Assembly: GCA_964035545.1 (NCBI GenBank)
Contig: OZ037768.1
Coordinates: 3,835,501 to 3,890,240 of the forward strand
Reading direction: 5' to 3'
Source of the DNA: Bugula neritina
Lineage: Eukaryota; Bryozoa; Gymnolaemata; Cheilostomatida; Bugulidae
DNA length: 54,740 bases
The notes under the pieces were generated by a model. That model ran no database searches and was not told where the DNA came from. It saw only the letters and a program-made list of their open reading frames with translations. Below, one piece after another: positions 1 to 13,500 of this stretch. A program made the position numbers and the translations under genes. Each line of letters starts with the position of its first letter. The first letter of the stretch is position 1.

Positions 1-573
1 ATACATTTGCTCAGTTTTTAAGAATAGTAATGATGAACAAGCCAAACACAAACATCTAAGGCCTATATCTTATGAGTGAGAATATCTCCCTCTATGTAAA
101 TAAACTTAATTTGACACCATTACAAGTAGGTATGGTATTAGCTGGTAACATAAAACTGGAGGTACAGGTTACTACTAAAGGTGCAGAAGGGGAAACTTCT
201 AGACTACACTAGAGAATTTCTTTAATACTAAAAATAAGTGCTTGGATTCAACAACTTTAGCCTATAATAAAATAAAAACAGCACACAACTTGAGTTAGCA
301 CATCAAAGTACACTAACATAGTAAATGGATTACTAAAAAGTGTGCAAGTATATGAAAAATCATTAAAACATCACTTATGCACCAATGTGGAAGCTTGTAA
401 ATATAATATCTAAGTAATATGTCTAAAGTAATATGTCTAAATTCATCAAACTAGTATATAATAAAATAAAGCTGTTTTCACCAGATCAACATGAACAGCA
501 ATTTGAAATCAATTCCCATAATTCCATTTTTAGATAAAGGTAAAAATAGGTGTTATAGAACAGTGCAGTTGAA
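1..573 (-). other. Tensin 3' UTR and downstream flank
   Basis: This AT-rich sequence follows the tensin stop codon on the minus strand. I see no open frame worth calling. A minus-strand ATTAAA at 226-221 could serve as the polyadenylation signal, giving a 3' UTR of roughly 350 nt. No canonical minus-strand AATAAA was found here. Confidence 0.4.
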
Positions 574-1386
574 TTACTTCTGGCCTAGCAATACTTTGCA
601 TACAAAATTAACAACTGCACTAGCCGGTTGCTCTGGATCCATCTCAGCAAATAACAAACACTGATTTCCACCTTTTCTCTTCGCCACAAATCCAAATATT
701 CTAAACAAAAAACAAACAGATGAAAGCTAGGAATAGGATGTAATGATTTGCCACATACAGGATTCAGCCAGCCACAAATCTTCCAGCACCTGATTGCTAA
801 TTCAGTTCAGATGACGGCAAACACTATCCTGGATAGAAAAAGTAGGTTTTGCCAATCAAACAAATTTATCAGGAAATAAAAACAACTTTTGAAGTCAAGT
901 TTTAAGATAACGAAATGCCATCAAGAAAAACCTACTGTACTGAATACATATTATAGTTTATCTGACAGCCAATGTCATGCTGTTTATATAGACTCCATGC
1001 TGTTGGTTGACTAGGCTAGTGAAGGACAAGTATTTTAGCTACAGAACACTTACTTGGCTTCCTTTATATCAACATTATCTAAAGTCTGAGTAAACCGTCG
1101 GTCAGCGGGATCTATGCCGCAGTATGATATGCTATCTTTGGGAAAATGCTGCCGGAAAAATATCCTAAAAGTTTAAGATGAGCCATGAGTAAAGTGTTGG
1201 AAATTCTGAAGCATTCAACTGCTACACAAAATCAAGAAATGTAGATAAAACAAAGGGGAAACATAATCCCAATGTCCTCAGCTCTATAAAACAAACACAT
1301 AGAATTTATTATCAAAATGTTCAGCTGCTGCTCCACTTTACTTACTTACCTACTTACTTACTTACTTACTTACTTACCTACTTACC

Positions 1387-1417
<31 letters not shown>

Positions 1418-1451
1418 CTACTTACTTACTTACTTACTTACTTACTCACTC

Positions 1452-1493
<42 letters not shown>

Positions 1494-1494
1494 C

Positions 1495-1529
<35 letters not shown>

Positions 1530-1530
1530 C

Positions 1531-1570
<40 letters not shown>

Positions 1571-4500
1571 CACTTACTTACTTACTTACTTACCTACTTA
1601 CTTACTTACTTATTTACTTACTTACTTACCTACTCACTTACTTACTTACTTACTTATTTACTTACTTACTTACTTACTTACTTACCTACTCACTTACTTA
1701 CTTACTTACTTACTTATTTACTTACTTACTTATTTACTTACTTACCTACTTACTTACTTACTTACCTACTTACTTACTTATTTACTTACTTACCTACTTA
1801 CCTACTTACTTACTTACTTGATTGATTGATTGATTGATTGATTTATTACATATCACAAACATGACAACACGTTGCAAAATTCAGTGTAAATACTGGCTAT
1901 AATAAGTAGGAATGAACAAAAATAAGAGAAAAAATCAAAACTCTGTTGGATTATTTAAAATAAAAGCTCATTTAAAGTATTTACAAGATGTCGCAAGAAG
2001 CTATCTCTGCCCCATGCCCCTCTATATTTGATGGTTCGATATCTTCCAGAAGGGCATTGACTCAGAAAGTTATTGATGAAATGGTCATTGTCTATTATAT
2101 ATTTGATGGCAAGTTCTTTAGTGAGTTTCTGAATGTGCAAATCAATGTTTAGATACTCAATTCCGAGTTTTGAGCAATCTTTGAGAATTCTTCGAATAGC
2201 CTTTTTATCACTGGCATAGATACAAGTAAAAATAGTAGGTAGACAATAGGCGATGCGGGACATGATGAAACTTTTGAATAACATATTTGCTAGAGGTTTA
2301 GAGCTAAGATTCGCAAAATTCTTCACAATATACATTCTTCTTGATACTGTTGTTACTACTGATTGTACATGTTCATGAAATCTCAAATTTTGATCCACTA
2401 ACACACCAAGATATCTCACTTTTTCAGACAATACAATGTTTGTTTCATTCAATACAAGAGTAGGGGTATGAGGTTTCGCACGTTGGGTTGAGAACATCAT
2501 TTCTTGGGTCTTGCTAGTATTTAATAATAGATTTAAATCATCACATTGCTTAGAAATTCTTTTAATCTTATTTACTTACTTACTTACTTACCTCCTCACT
2601 TACTTATTTACTTACTAACTCCATATTTACCTACTCACTTACTTATTTACTTACTTACTAACTCCTTACTTACCAACTTACTCCCTACTTACTTACTGTT
2701 CTTATTAACTCTAACTCTAACTAACGACTCACTTACTCACTTACCTACTAATTCCTTACTACCTACATGAATGGAAGCTGCTACAAAGATATCAATTTAC
2801 CTCCGATTGTTATCTGTGATTGTTATGCCATCTGCAGACACTTTGAATGTAGCGTTGGTAGTTTCCAGAACATCTTTCCCAAACGTGTAATGTACGGCAC
2901 GTGAAAGAGCTGCGGGACCCGTCAGTGACTCAGTGTCCACGTTGTTCATGTAAACCACATTGCATGCTGCAACATATACAATAATTTATAGTACTATATA
3001 TACCATATTATATGTACTATATATACTATATACGTACTATATACTGTTATATGTACTACAGAGTAATATTTAGTACATATATAGTGTTATACGTACTCTA
3101 TATTACATATAATACCCATAGTACTATATGTAATATAGTCCTACATGTACTCAAAACTATAAACATATATAGCATTTGGAGAATTAAAATAAAAAGTAAT
3201 TGCTATGCAATAAGTGAACAAGAAAATATTAAACAAAGCTAAAAACTGTAACATCTCCTGCATCTAACCTCTAATTCATAATAAAATGTATAAATTTAAG
3301 GTCAGGTAAATGCATTGAATTTTATGAACTTTTTCATAAAGAAAGACATGAAATGCACGCATTACGAAGTTGAATCTGAGTGAAGCACACATTTGCAGGG
3401 CTTACCAGCACCACGGTCAAGGAGAGAAGAAGCGGTGGCTCTAGTCTCAGAACCATTGGACAGGCCGGGGCTGTCTAAAGGAGGCCCATCTATTTCATCT
3501 GCTCCGGATACAGAAGATTGACTGCGTAGAGTGTGGCCATACTTGAATTGGTATTGATCTAGATAGTAACAAAAACAGATGACCAAAAGTAAAAAATGGA
3601 AAAGCATATAGCATGTCTGATATTGATGCACCACAATGATAAATAATACAATGCATACGGAATATTAATATGAGTAAAAATTTTACTTCACAACTTGAGA
3701 TAGTTTACAAACTGAAAATACTGAGTTGAGTTATAAATTGATCACTCATAAAAGTAAGTTCTGTAGACTAAAAAAAGAAATAAATCAAATGCTAGGTGTA
3801 TTGATAAAATGAAAATAATAAATTCATTTAAAGAATCTTTCAAAAAACCTTTCAGCTTGCGTAAGTGAAAAAAGCTGTAATTTTCAACTCATCATTTCCA
3901 TACGAGTTGAATGAATTATTTTCTAAATAGAAACATACCTCTGTCAGGAAGAAGCAGTTTGCACGGCAGGGCCAACTCTGTAATCGTATGCTGGTAGATG
4001 AGAGATGCTAGACTGGCTACAAAAAGAGCACAACTCCTTCAAACAAAAAGAAGATAACTACAAACTTATTATTTGTAAATTCTACAATTTTGTTCAAATA
4101 TTTCCAAACTAATTCAAGTAAAAAAATCTATGGAGTCACAACTTACCAAACACAGGTTCATTACTGCAGCCTTTCAGTCGAACACCCTTATTGGTCGGTT
4201 CAATCAAATAGAATCTAACATAGTCAGCAGCAGGGTCTGCTGACGCGGCCTTGACCTGAATGTTAGCAGGTAGTTGTGCTACTTTCACAGCTAAGCCGAA
4301 AGCTCCCGGGAAACTGTTACTATCCCGGACTATGAAAGAGCCCGGAGCTTCATTCTTCAGGAGAAAGATCACTAAAATCATGTGACAATTTCATTAAACA
4401 GAGAGACCTGTTCCAGCGGTTACCTAATAAAAGAATTCATATATAAAGTGTTGAAAATTAAGAAACCTAAATGAAAATACAAAATTTATTTTTTGATTGA

Positions 4501-7500
4501 AGTTAATGCAAGAGTTGGCAATTTTTAGCATTTATGAATTATTCAATTCTAAAATTTAATTCAATGTAAAGAAATGACTCGATTAATTTACGAGCACACA
4601 AGGTTGTCTGGTAACACTACCTTCATCACGCCCAATGTGTGGTTTGTACCAGTATTTTGAAGTATCCTTCACAAACTTGGCTGAGAGCGGTTGCCCGTAG
4701 TCCACTGTATGGTTGCTTACAGAATCATTCGTGTGCTGAGAGCGTCTGCAATACATGGACACACAGCAGACTATAAAAGAGGTATTGTCACTAAGCATGT
4801 TGGGTAACTTCCTAAACTTTAACGCAAATTAACAGACACCAAAGTCATACAAAAACTGTACAACTTTGCAAAATACTACTCATTTTTTATAAATTACTTT
4901 AGAAACAATAAATTATGTTTTTAAATTGGTTAAAATATGTTTTTAATTGATTAGAATTAAAATTATTTTGAACTTAGAAATTAGTTATTAGAAATAAAAA
5001 AAAACTATTAATTTTTTCCCAATTGCCACACAAATAATTATAGATGAGAATTCAAACAAGATTTTTTAATAATCTTTACATATTGCCATTATTAGGTCAA
5101 CGTGTGGCATATATCATATTCACATGCAGAACAAAAGCTTTGTTAAAATGCAGAAGCCATAATACATAACATCTAAGCAAACAAATAAAAAGAAATAAAA
5201 AACTGGGATTTATGGTTGGAAAAGGTACTGACCCTGGGGGACTGGTAGAGCCAGCAATACTTGTGTATATGACTCCAGGCTGGTCAGTATGAACATTGCT
5301 AGCGCCAGCTTGTAAAGCCTGAGTGAAGGGCAGGTTTTCTGTACCCATAAGGTTACCTGGTGACCCTATGCTAGCAAGGCCATAGGATACAGCTGCTGTC
5401 ACAGGCTCATGCTGCTGCCTGTTTACCCTGATGATGACAATAACAGCTAAATTGCAGCACAGCCAACCATGCTAGCAGCAAACGTTTGAGATGTTGCAAA
5501 ATATTTTACTGATAAGCAATTAGCATCAACCCTTTAATATGTGGAGTTACAGCAAGCAACTGACTTCAAGTTTTTAAATAAACAATGCACAGTGTAACTT
5601 TTTTAAAGATATTTTCAATTTATATCATAAGTTATGATAGAATCAAAAAAGTAATAAAATGCAGCTCCGAGCAGAAAACCACATGCAAATTCAAAAAATA
5701 AAAAACTTCTAGATTTAGCCCCATCCCATTTGTTGCTTACTTTCCCTTTAAGAAGAGTAAGAAGTCTATTCTAAGACAAAACAAAAGAATGACGGTGAAT
5801 GAATTTGCTGATTGTGTATCGGTAAAAGTCAGACTTGAATTTATCACGCAATACAATTTAAATAAGCTGAAAATATTTCTACCCCTCTAAGCCAGTGCAG
5901 ACAGACATGCACTGTGTAAGTATACGTTCTAACTCAAATGCTGTCCAGAAAGCTGTAAGTTTTTTTTCATCTTAGCAGGAGTTTAATAGCATAGCTAGAT
6001 TCATTTTAAATAAAACATTCAAATAGTTTTCTTATTAACCAACAATAAATTTGTATATACATTAAGTTCATTTTAATTTTTCTCAATTATAGTTGAGGCA
6101 GATAAGTAAAATGCAGGACAGAAAGGGAGTAAAATTTAGCATCACAAGAACTGAAAGGTAATAAACAATGCTGTATCTTTCTAACGACATGCAGAAAATA
6201 TACCAAACTCCTCAACTTACTGAGTCATCGAGTGCTGACTTGGCAAAGTGCCAACTTGACTACCACCAGCTGGGTACACTGGGTGATGATAGATATGCTG
6301 CTGCACTCGCTTCTCTTCCATTACTGTTCTTTGCTGCCGACTTCCTGTTCCAGTTTGAGCTGCATCTGTAAATTACTCACCACTTGATTCGTTCTCATTG
6401 AATTACTCAACAGGAATACTACGTGACATCCAAGAGGTTTTATTGAAGAATGCAAAAATTATGACTTAGTGGTGATACTATAAACAGTTACTATGACTTA
6501 GTGGTGGTACTATAAACAGTTACTATGACTTAGTGGTGGTACTATAAACAGTTACTATGACTTAGTGGTGGTACTATAAACAGTTACTATGACTTAGTGG
6601 TGGTACTATAAACAGGTACTATGACTCAGTCGTGGTACTATAAACAGTTACTATGACTGAGTGGTGGTACTATAAGCAGTTATTATGACTAAGTGGTGGG
6701 ACTATAAGCAGTTATTATGACTTAGTGGTGGTACTATAAACAGTTACTATGACTTAGTGGTGGTACTATAAACAGTTACTATGACCTAGTGGTGGTACTA
6801 CGTACAGTTATACTGTACTATCAGCTATAGTGTTAGCAGAAGCTCCAATGATGGAAGTTATAATAATTACCATAATTCAAATAGTAGAAGCAATTTTAAT
6901 AGCAACAGCAGCAGACAAATTTGTAAAATAAATTATTAGATCAATGCAGACTTTTCCTTCAGTTAATTTTGATATTAGCAGCACTAGAATTGGAAGTAAT
7001 AATAATAGAAGCATTCTCTGTATTGAGCTCAAACATTCTGTGTAATCAGTGTTACAGACAACTGGTCTACATGTGGTGCAGTCAGAGTAAGTGAAAGACT
7101 CAGTCACTCTCAAGAACTCCCACCAGAAGTTATTAAGTGGAAAAGAGAAGGGAAAAGAGAAGGGAAAATAGAAGAAGTGGAGCAGTTGTTACCTGAGAAT
7201 GGTGATGTCAGTGGTGACATCAACTGATATGGTGTAGGTGGGGAAAGAGGTGATGATGTCACCACATTGTGTGATGATGTCACCACATTGTCTGATGGTG
7301 ACATCACTGCACCAACTGCTGCATAACATATGACTATTGAAGTCGAGCATTGATAAATAATACATGCAGTAAATTCTAGATGCAATAAAACAAGTAGAAA
7401 CACCCTAACAGTCTTTAACAAGACGTAGGTTACAGATGTACTTACGCTGAGGACTAGAAATGTTGCTAGAGTACATACTTCGGGACTGTGTAGTGTTGGT

Positions 7501-10500
7501 CTGTGTCATTGGCTGACCTATATGTAAACGTAAGTATGTCAACGGTAAGGTCTTCATGGGATATAATTGGATGTGAAACAAAAATCATAAAAACATTTTA
7601 TAACACAAAGGTTATTGAAACAATATAACACATAATCAAGAATATTACATGTGATGTCTTTCACTGCAAAGTAAATGAATGCTGTATAAAAATTTCCGCT
7701 GTTAAAAACACTATTAGAATTTTATCTGTCTTTTCAATTCAGTAATTGGGGAAATGTTCACTGCGATCATTTCTTTGCCAGTTTAGAATTTGCCAGAATG
7801 ACCTGAACAGCAAATCAAATTATTTTGGAAAAACCCACACAGAATTTATATAAAATTATTTGATAAAATCAATAAAGCGATTAAGAATTACCGTTATTAG
7901 TGACTACAGGCGACACAGGGGTGGTGGGAGTTGAAACTACCTGCTTTGAAGTCCCTGCAGGGGTGGAAGCAGTAGAAGACATACTGGGGAAGTAAGCAAG
8001 CTTAGATCTACTTGTTCCATCTGATGAAAGCAGAAGAGATTAAGGAAAGCATAACATAAAGAATAAGTAGGAGGTTGTGGGGGGCAAATGATGGCCTATT
8101 CAGCAATTCCATTCCCTACTGTACTTTATGGTCCTATCATTACAGTCAGGGGAGGGTAACTACTACTTTACACTACTACAAATTATTTGTCAGTTTCTCA
8201 CACAGTGATCAGCACACGTACAGCATTCAGCTCAGTATATCAACCAATCAGAATGAGACCCGAGACCACCCACCCGTTCCGCTTTCTAGACTCGCGATGC
8301 CGACTGGTTTAAATGAATATTCTTCGTCCTCCTCGTCATCGAAATTCAACTTCTGAGGTCGTACAGGTGGCGGGGACTACACATTGAATGAGTGAAACAT
8401 AACACAGGAGCAATTTATATATGCATAAACAGTAATAGCATTCTATTCAGTATATAATTTAACAAAACAACATGTCTGAGAATAAAGGAAATAGTAATTA
8501 TAGTGAATATATGGAATCAAGTAATTAAGTATTGCTCATGATTATATTTTATTATACATGTAATAAATTTTCTATCAGAATATTTGGGCAATAGAAATTG
8601 CTTTCTCTTCTCAGGTATTGTTACAACTAGAAACTTATATTTCATAAAGCTTGAACACACTTTATAGAAATTACAGGGAAATGTTGGAATTACACTAGAA
8701 GAAAAAGTGTAGTTGTCCTATCACACATGAGAATCCTCTTTTTATAATTACTCTGCTAATTGATAATTAGCTAAAAAAACTCTATACTTATTTGCTTAAT
8801 AAAAGCGCATCTCAAAAATTCATTGTTTCATTTTTTTTTTAAACCACAACTCTCCTCAAACTATAAAACAAATGCTATTTTGATTAAAATCTGTTTGAAG
8901 ATTTTGATTGTTTAACTATGCAAAATTTTTGAGATGGTGAATAAAAAGTAAAAATAGACTAATATAATGCTACATTTATAATAGCTTCAAGTAAGCATTG
9001 CTAACTAATAAGCTATGTATAAACTTCAAGAGGAATGGTTGCCATCTTTAATTTTAAAATTGTTGTCTTGACTTTCACTCACTTTTGCACACTTACATAC
9101 TCATTCTAGTGACTCACCTGTTGATGCAATCCAGTTTTTACTTTACGTAACTCGTCTTCTAGTTCTTTGATTCTTCTCTTTTGTTCTAAAGGATTAAATT
9201 GTAAACACATTGCATAAGTCTGACAGTGAAAATGATGTGGCAAAATATTTGATACGCTATTTTTACAAGTTGATAGGATCAAACAATAACAACTTGTGCT
9301 GATGCTTGAAGTTGCAATATGCTTATTTCTTAAATAGTTGAAAAATATATAAAAAAAATTCCAATTTAAAATTTAATAAACACACTAGTTGTAACAACGA
9401 ATGGAAATGTGAAATTTTAAAACTTTTCATTTAAAAGATTGAAAATGAAAAGAGGATTCACATATAACTACTTATTGAAGAGAACACACAGGTGTGTTGA
9501 AGCATAAACACTTGAGTTGCCTTGTCATACATCACAGTAAGATACTGTGACTCTTGAAGCATGCTTAGAGACAAACTGACTTAACAAATGTACGTAAAAT
9601 ACTGACTGACAGCATAAATGTGCTTGGGAAATACGTAGAGCATTTAATAAACACTAAACAGTAACCATGCATTCTACAGAATAGAAGGTCTGTAGCAAAT
9701 GCTGAGAGAACAGAAGAGAGAATAGAAGAGACACCATGTAGAGAAACGTAATGTAAGAAAATGCAACATTTACAATACAACTCAACAACTATCATATAAC
9801 AGTATATATGGAAGCAGATACAGTAGATATACACATGTAAACTACATGTACGTGGAGCATAGAACAATCACAATCAACATAGAGTAGGTGAATTGTAGGT
9901 GTAGGTTTGATACAGCATAAGATGCTTAGTACAGGCACACTGTACTCTACAGTATAGGTACAGTGTAGATAAGTTGTAGGTAGTCTACTCTGCAGTGTAG
10001 GTACAGTGTAAGTACAGTGTAGGTACTGCACTTTATAGTGTAGGTACAGTGTAGGTACTATAGGTATAGTGTAGGTACTATAGTGTAGGTATCATACTAT
10101 ATAGTGCAGGTATCACAGCGAAAGTGCAGCATAACTAGTAACTAAGAACATAATATAGGGTTCTTACAGTACAGTGAAAAAGTATCTGAGCCAATGCCTC
10201 AGGAAGCCAATAAAGTGATAGAATAGAAATTCTTTGACTAATCACAACAAGGATTACAGAGGAGCTTACAATGGGGAAATCTGGCTATATTACCTTCCAT
10301 GGTTCGTCTCAAGTCACTCTCAAATACTAACAGATAAAACAAACGCATAAGTGAAGTCGCATCTGATTGGTCTACTCTACGTGAACAGTGACTCGTAGGA
10401 AATAAAACATACATGAACACTGTAAAAATTATATACACTAGTTACTACACTAAACATTGAAACAATATGAGCCACGTACCTTCAATGGTAGCTAGACATT

Positions 10501-13500
10501 TACATGAACAACTATTAGTATATGCATCTTTGATAACACTAACACATTCAATCAGTTGATATGTTGGCAAATATTTCTTAATGATGTACAAGGCAGCGAC
10601 AAATCTTACAAAAAGTTACTCCTATGCTTACCAGTAACAAAAGTGGAAATAGATTTAAAATAGCATTTAAACTTAATACTTAGAGCAGAGCAAGATATAC
10701 TCATAGCAACACATTTCAGGTTAAATCCATAAATATACTTGGAGTAGCAGCCAAATAGCTTGATACTGTAAATACTCAAACACAACACACGACATGCGCA
10801 GCACACCGTCAACAGGATAGTATGATAATTGGCAGACAGTTGTGTTAACAGTATAGAGATAAAATTCCCATTCTTCAAGCACCACTTGGGATAAAAATTA
10901 TTTCGGAGACAAAGTTTTTTATTTTTCCAAACTTTACCAAATTTTGCAAAGCAACCGTTTACACTACAAATTACTTCCTAATGCAAGCAATAGATTGCAA
11001 AAGAGTGCAGCTTTTTTACATGCATGTTGTATTACATATACATGGCTAGTAGCCATTATATATCCATGAGTTATAGTAGTACATACACGTGACATATAGT
11101 GTCACATGCAGTGGGCCATGTCACACAATACATCTCGTTCTGTGGTGGTTACACTACTAAACATAAAAATATAAAGAGCATACCCTCATCTGAGTTGTCG
11201 TGAAAGTTGTAGTGGTTGTGATGTGTATGTGACACGTTTGTCACAGAACTCTTAGATATACTGGTTTTTGTCTCCTCCTGGACAATTTCTTGAGGTTGTT
11301 CTTCAGGCTTAATATACACTGAAACCAATGGGACAGCTATTCATAATTATATGACTAAATTAGTAAAATATCTATATTCATAAAACACTCTTGGTACATC
11401 ATGCAGTTTGAACAGCTTGACACTTATATAACCTCTACACAGCTGTTGTGATGTTAGAAAAGGAATTTTTATTACTGCAATAAAAGCTTCTAAGAGAAAT
11501 TGTTCGATATTAGTCGTGAAAACAATTTCTTTCTTCAACTGCAACTTACAAAGTATATCAGTACAGTATAGTCCAGTTAGAGAATAAGTACTGATTAAGT
11601 TAAATAAGCATAGATGTAGCATACATAGGCATACATCTACCCTGAATAAGCACAAATCTAGGTTGTGCATGTTTAAAGCTCATTTTTCTAAGCACAAAAC
11701 TATTATTTTTGTAAACAGGGTGCTAACCTGTACAAGCATGATGCTAACCTGTATAAGCATATGCTAACCTGTACAAGCATGATGCTAACCTGTACAAGCA
11801 TGATGCTAACCTGTATAAGCATATGCTAACCTGTATAAGCATATGCTAACCTGTATAAGCATATGCTAACCTGTATAAGCATGATGCTAACCTGTATAAG
11901 CAGCAGGCTCTTGAGTTGTCACCATAACGTCTTTCTCTGTTCTATACATATTGTTAGCATTAAAGTCGTCTGCTGAACTGTCCTGACGCTTAGTCTGAAC
12001 GTGCCTGAGCTCACTGAGCAGCTGCTTCTGCTGCCGATGCCTCTGGGTCACATCTTCTTGTTCCCTGCAAGTAGTGAGATTGAAAATTACTTATATCAGC
12101 TGATATAAATTTATGTAAAATAAACTTCAGTAAGAGATCGTGATTAAAAAGTTCTAATACAAAACCAGCATTTACATAAATGTTGCCTGTTGAGAAAAGA
12201 AAATGTTGAATATTGAATACCTGGAAAGCTGACGCTGTGATAACTTTCTCTGCTGCTGCTCCAACCATCCATTACCATCGGGGGACTCAACACTATGACC
12301 TCTACCATAGTTCTTCAATCAACATTATATTGATTCATGATAATGTTCAAAATACATGGTGTAATGTTGCTACACAATACAGCTTGATAACATGTAAAGT
12401 AATGTGATATAAAGAGGTAAATTATCAATATATTATTGTAAAACTAAAATATTTTCTTTCGAAACTAATCACTACAGATATGTCGAAACAATGAAGACAC
12501 TAGCATCACTGATGTTCTCCCTGGCTAGTTTATTAAATTTATACAGAACTTTACTTTCAGCAAATGCACAAACTAAAACACCAGCAGATTGACACATAAA
12601 ACAACCCAAGTTATAGGATGTCAATTCATTTACAAAGAAACACCTCATTCAAATATTCTGAAAAATTTAAAACCATTTTAAAAGTTCCAGAAACTTCTTA
12701 TAACTGCTGCATCAGTAAACCACAGGTGGATGAGTAGAGGGGGTGAAATATACATACCACAGGTAGATGGGTAGAGGGGGTGGAGTATACATACCACAGG
12801 TAGATGGGTAGAGGGGGTGTACATACCACAGGTGGATGGGTAGAGGGGGTGTACATACCACAGGTGGATGGGCAGAAAGGGTATACATACCACAGGTGGA
12901 TGGGCAGAAGGTTGAACCCTGTGAGAGGAGGAGCTGGTGGTTGTAGTGTGAGTGTCTCCTAGCAACTCTCTCAGTATCTCGTCCAACTCACTCTGTTCAT
13001 GACCTACGGCACACAGCTACACAGTTGACACACATATAATATACATTATAATAGTAACCACTTGAGCTTCAGGAGTTATCCACTCATAAAGAACAGAAAC
13101 TTTGCTAACATGGCCACAACTACTTTTACATGCAGATTGTAACCCTTTGCAGGTTGAAAATAAAAATATATATCACCCTGTGTGATATAGGAAAATCAGG
13201 TGAACCACTGAGCTAAAACTCAACCACTTCTAACTAAAAACACACACTTTCTAATATAACGGCGTGTACAGATGGAAGAGTGTATGGCTCTAGGATTACA
13301 AAGACTCAACACAGAGAGGTGCAATGAGTGTTAGTAATTACTTCTACTCTTCCAGATTTTATCTACTCCTATTGATTGGCCAGACCTTATTTCATGCACT
13401 CCAGACCTAATCTTACTAGAAGTACTGTAACTTTGCAGTTGAAATTGCGGGCAGGTCATGTTTTTGGACTACTATTTCAAAAGCCCAACTGTCTAGACTA

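Noticed and set aside
1317-1829. Open frame of Leu-Leu-Thr-Tyr repeats
   Set aside because: It is simply the (TTAC)n microsatellite read in one frame; no splice or start context and the opposite strand is a tensin intron.
3012-3242. Tyr/Ile-rich open frame
   Set aside because: Translation of an AT-rich TATGTACTATA repeat in a tensin intron.
5229-5233. Alternative tensin donor GTACCT four bases downstream of the chosen one
   Set aside because: It leaves phase 0, which does not fit the SH2 exon at 4745; GG|GTCAGT keeps the frame.
6168-6371. Plus-strand open frame of 67 codons
   Set aside because: Shadow of the minus-strand tensin exon 6365-6221.
8075-8356. Plus-strand open frame of 93 codons with a poly-Ser stretch
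   Set aside because: Overlaps tensin exon 8376-8274; the Ser run is the antisense of its acidic DDEEDEE stretch.
12299-12303. Tensin exon acceptors near 12301
   Set aside because: They give phases incompatible with the donor at 12891; the acceptor before 12312 gives phase 0 and a clean join.
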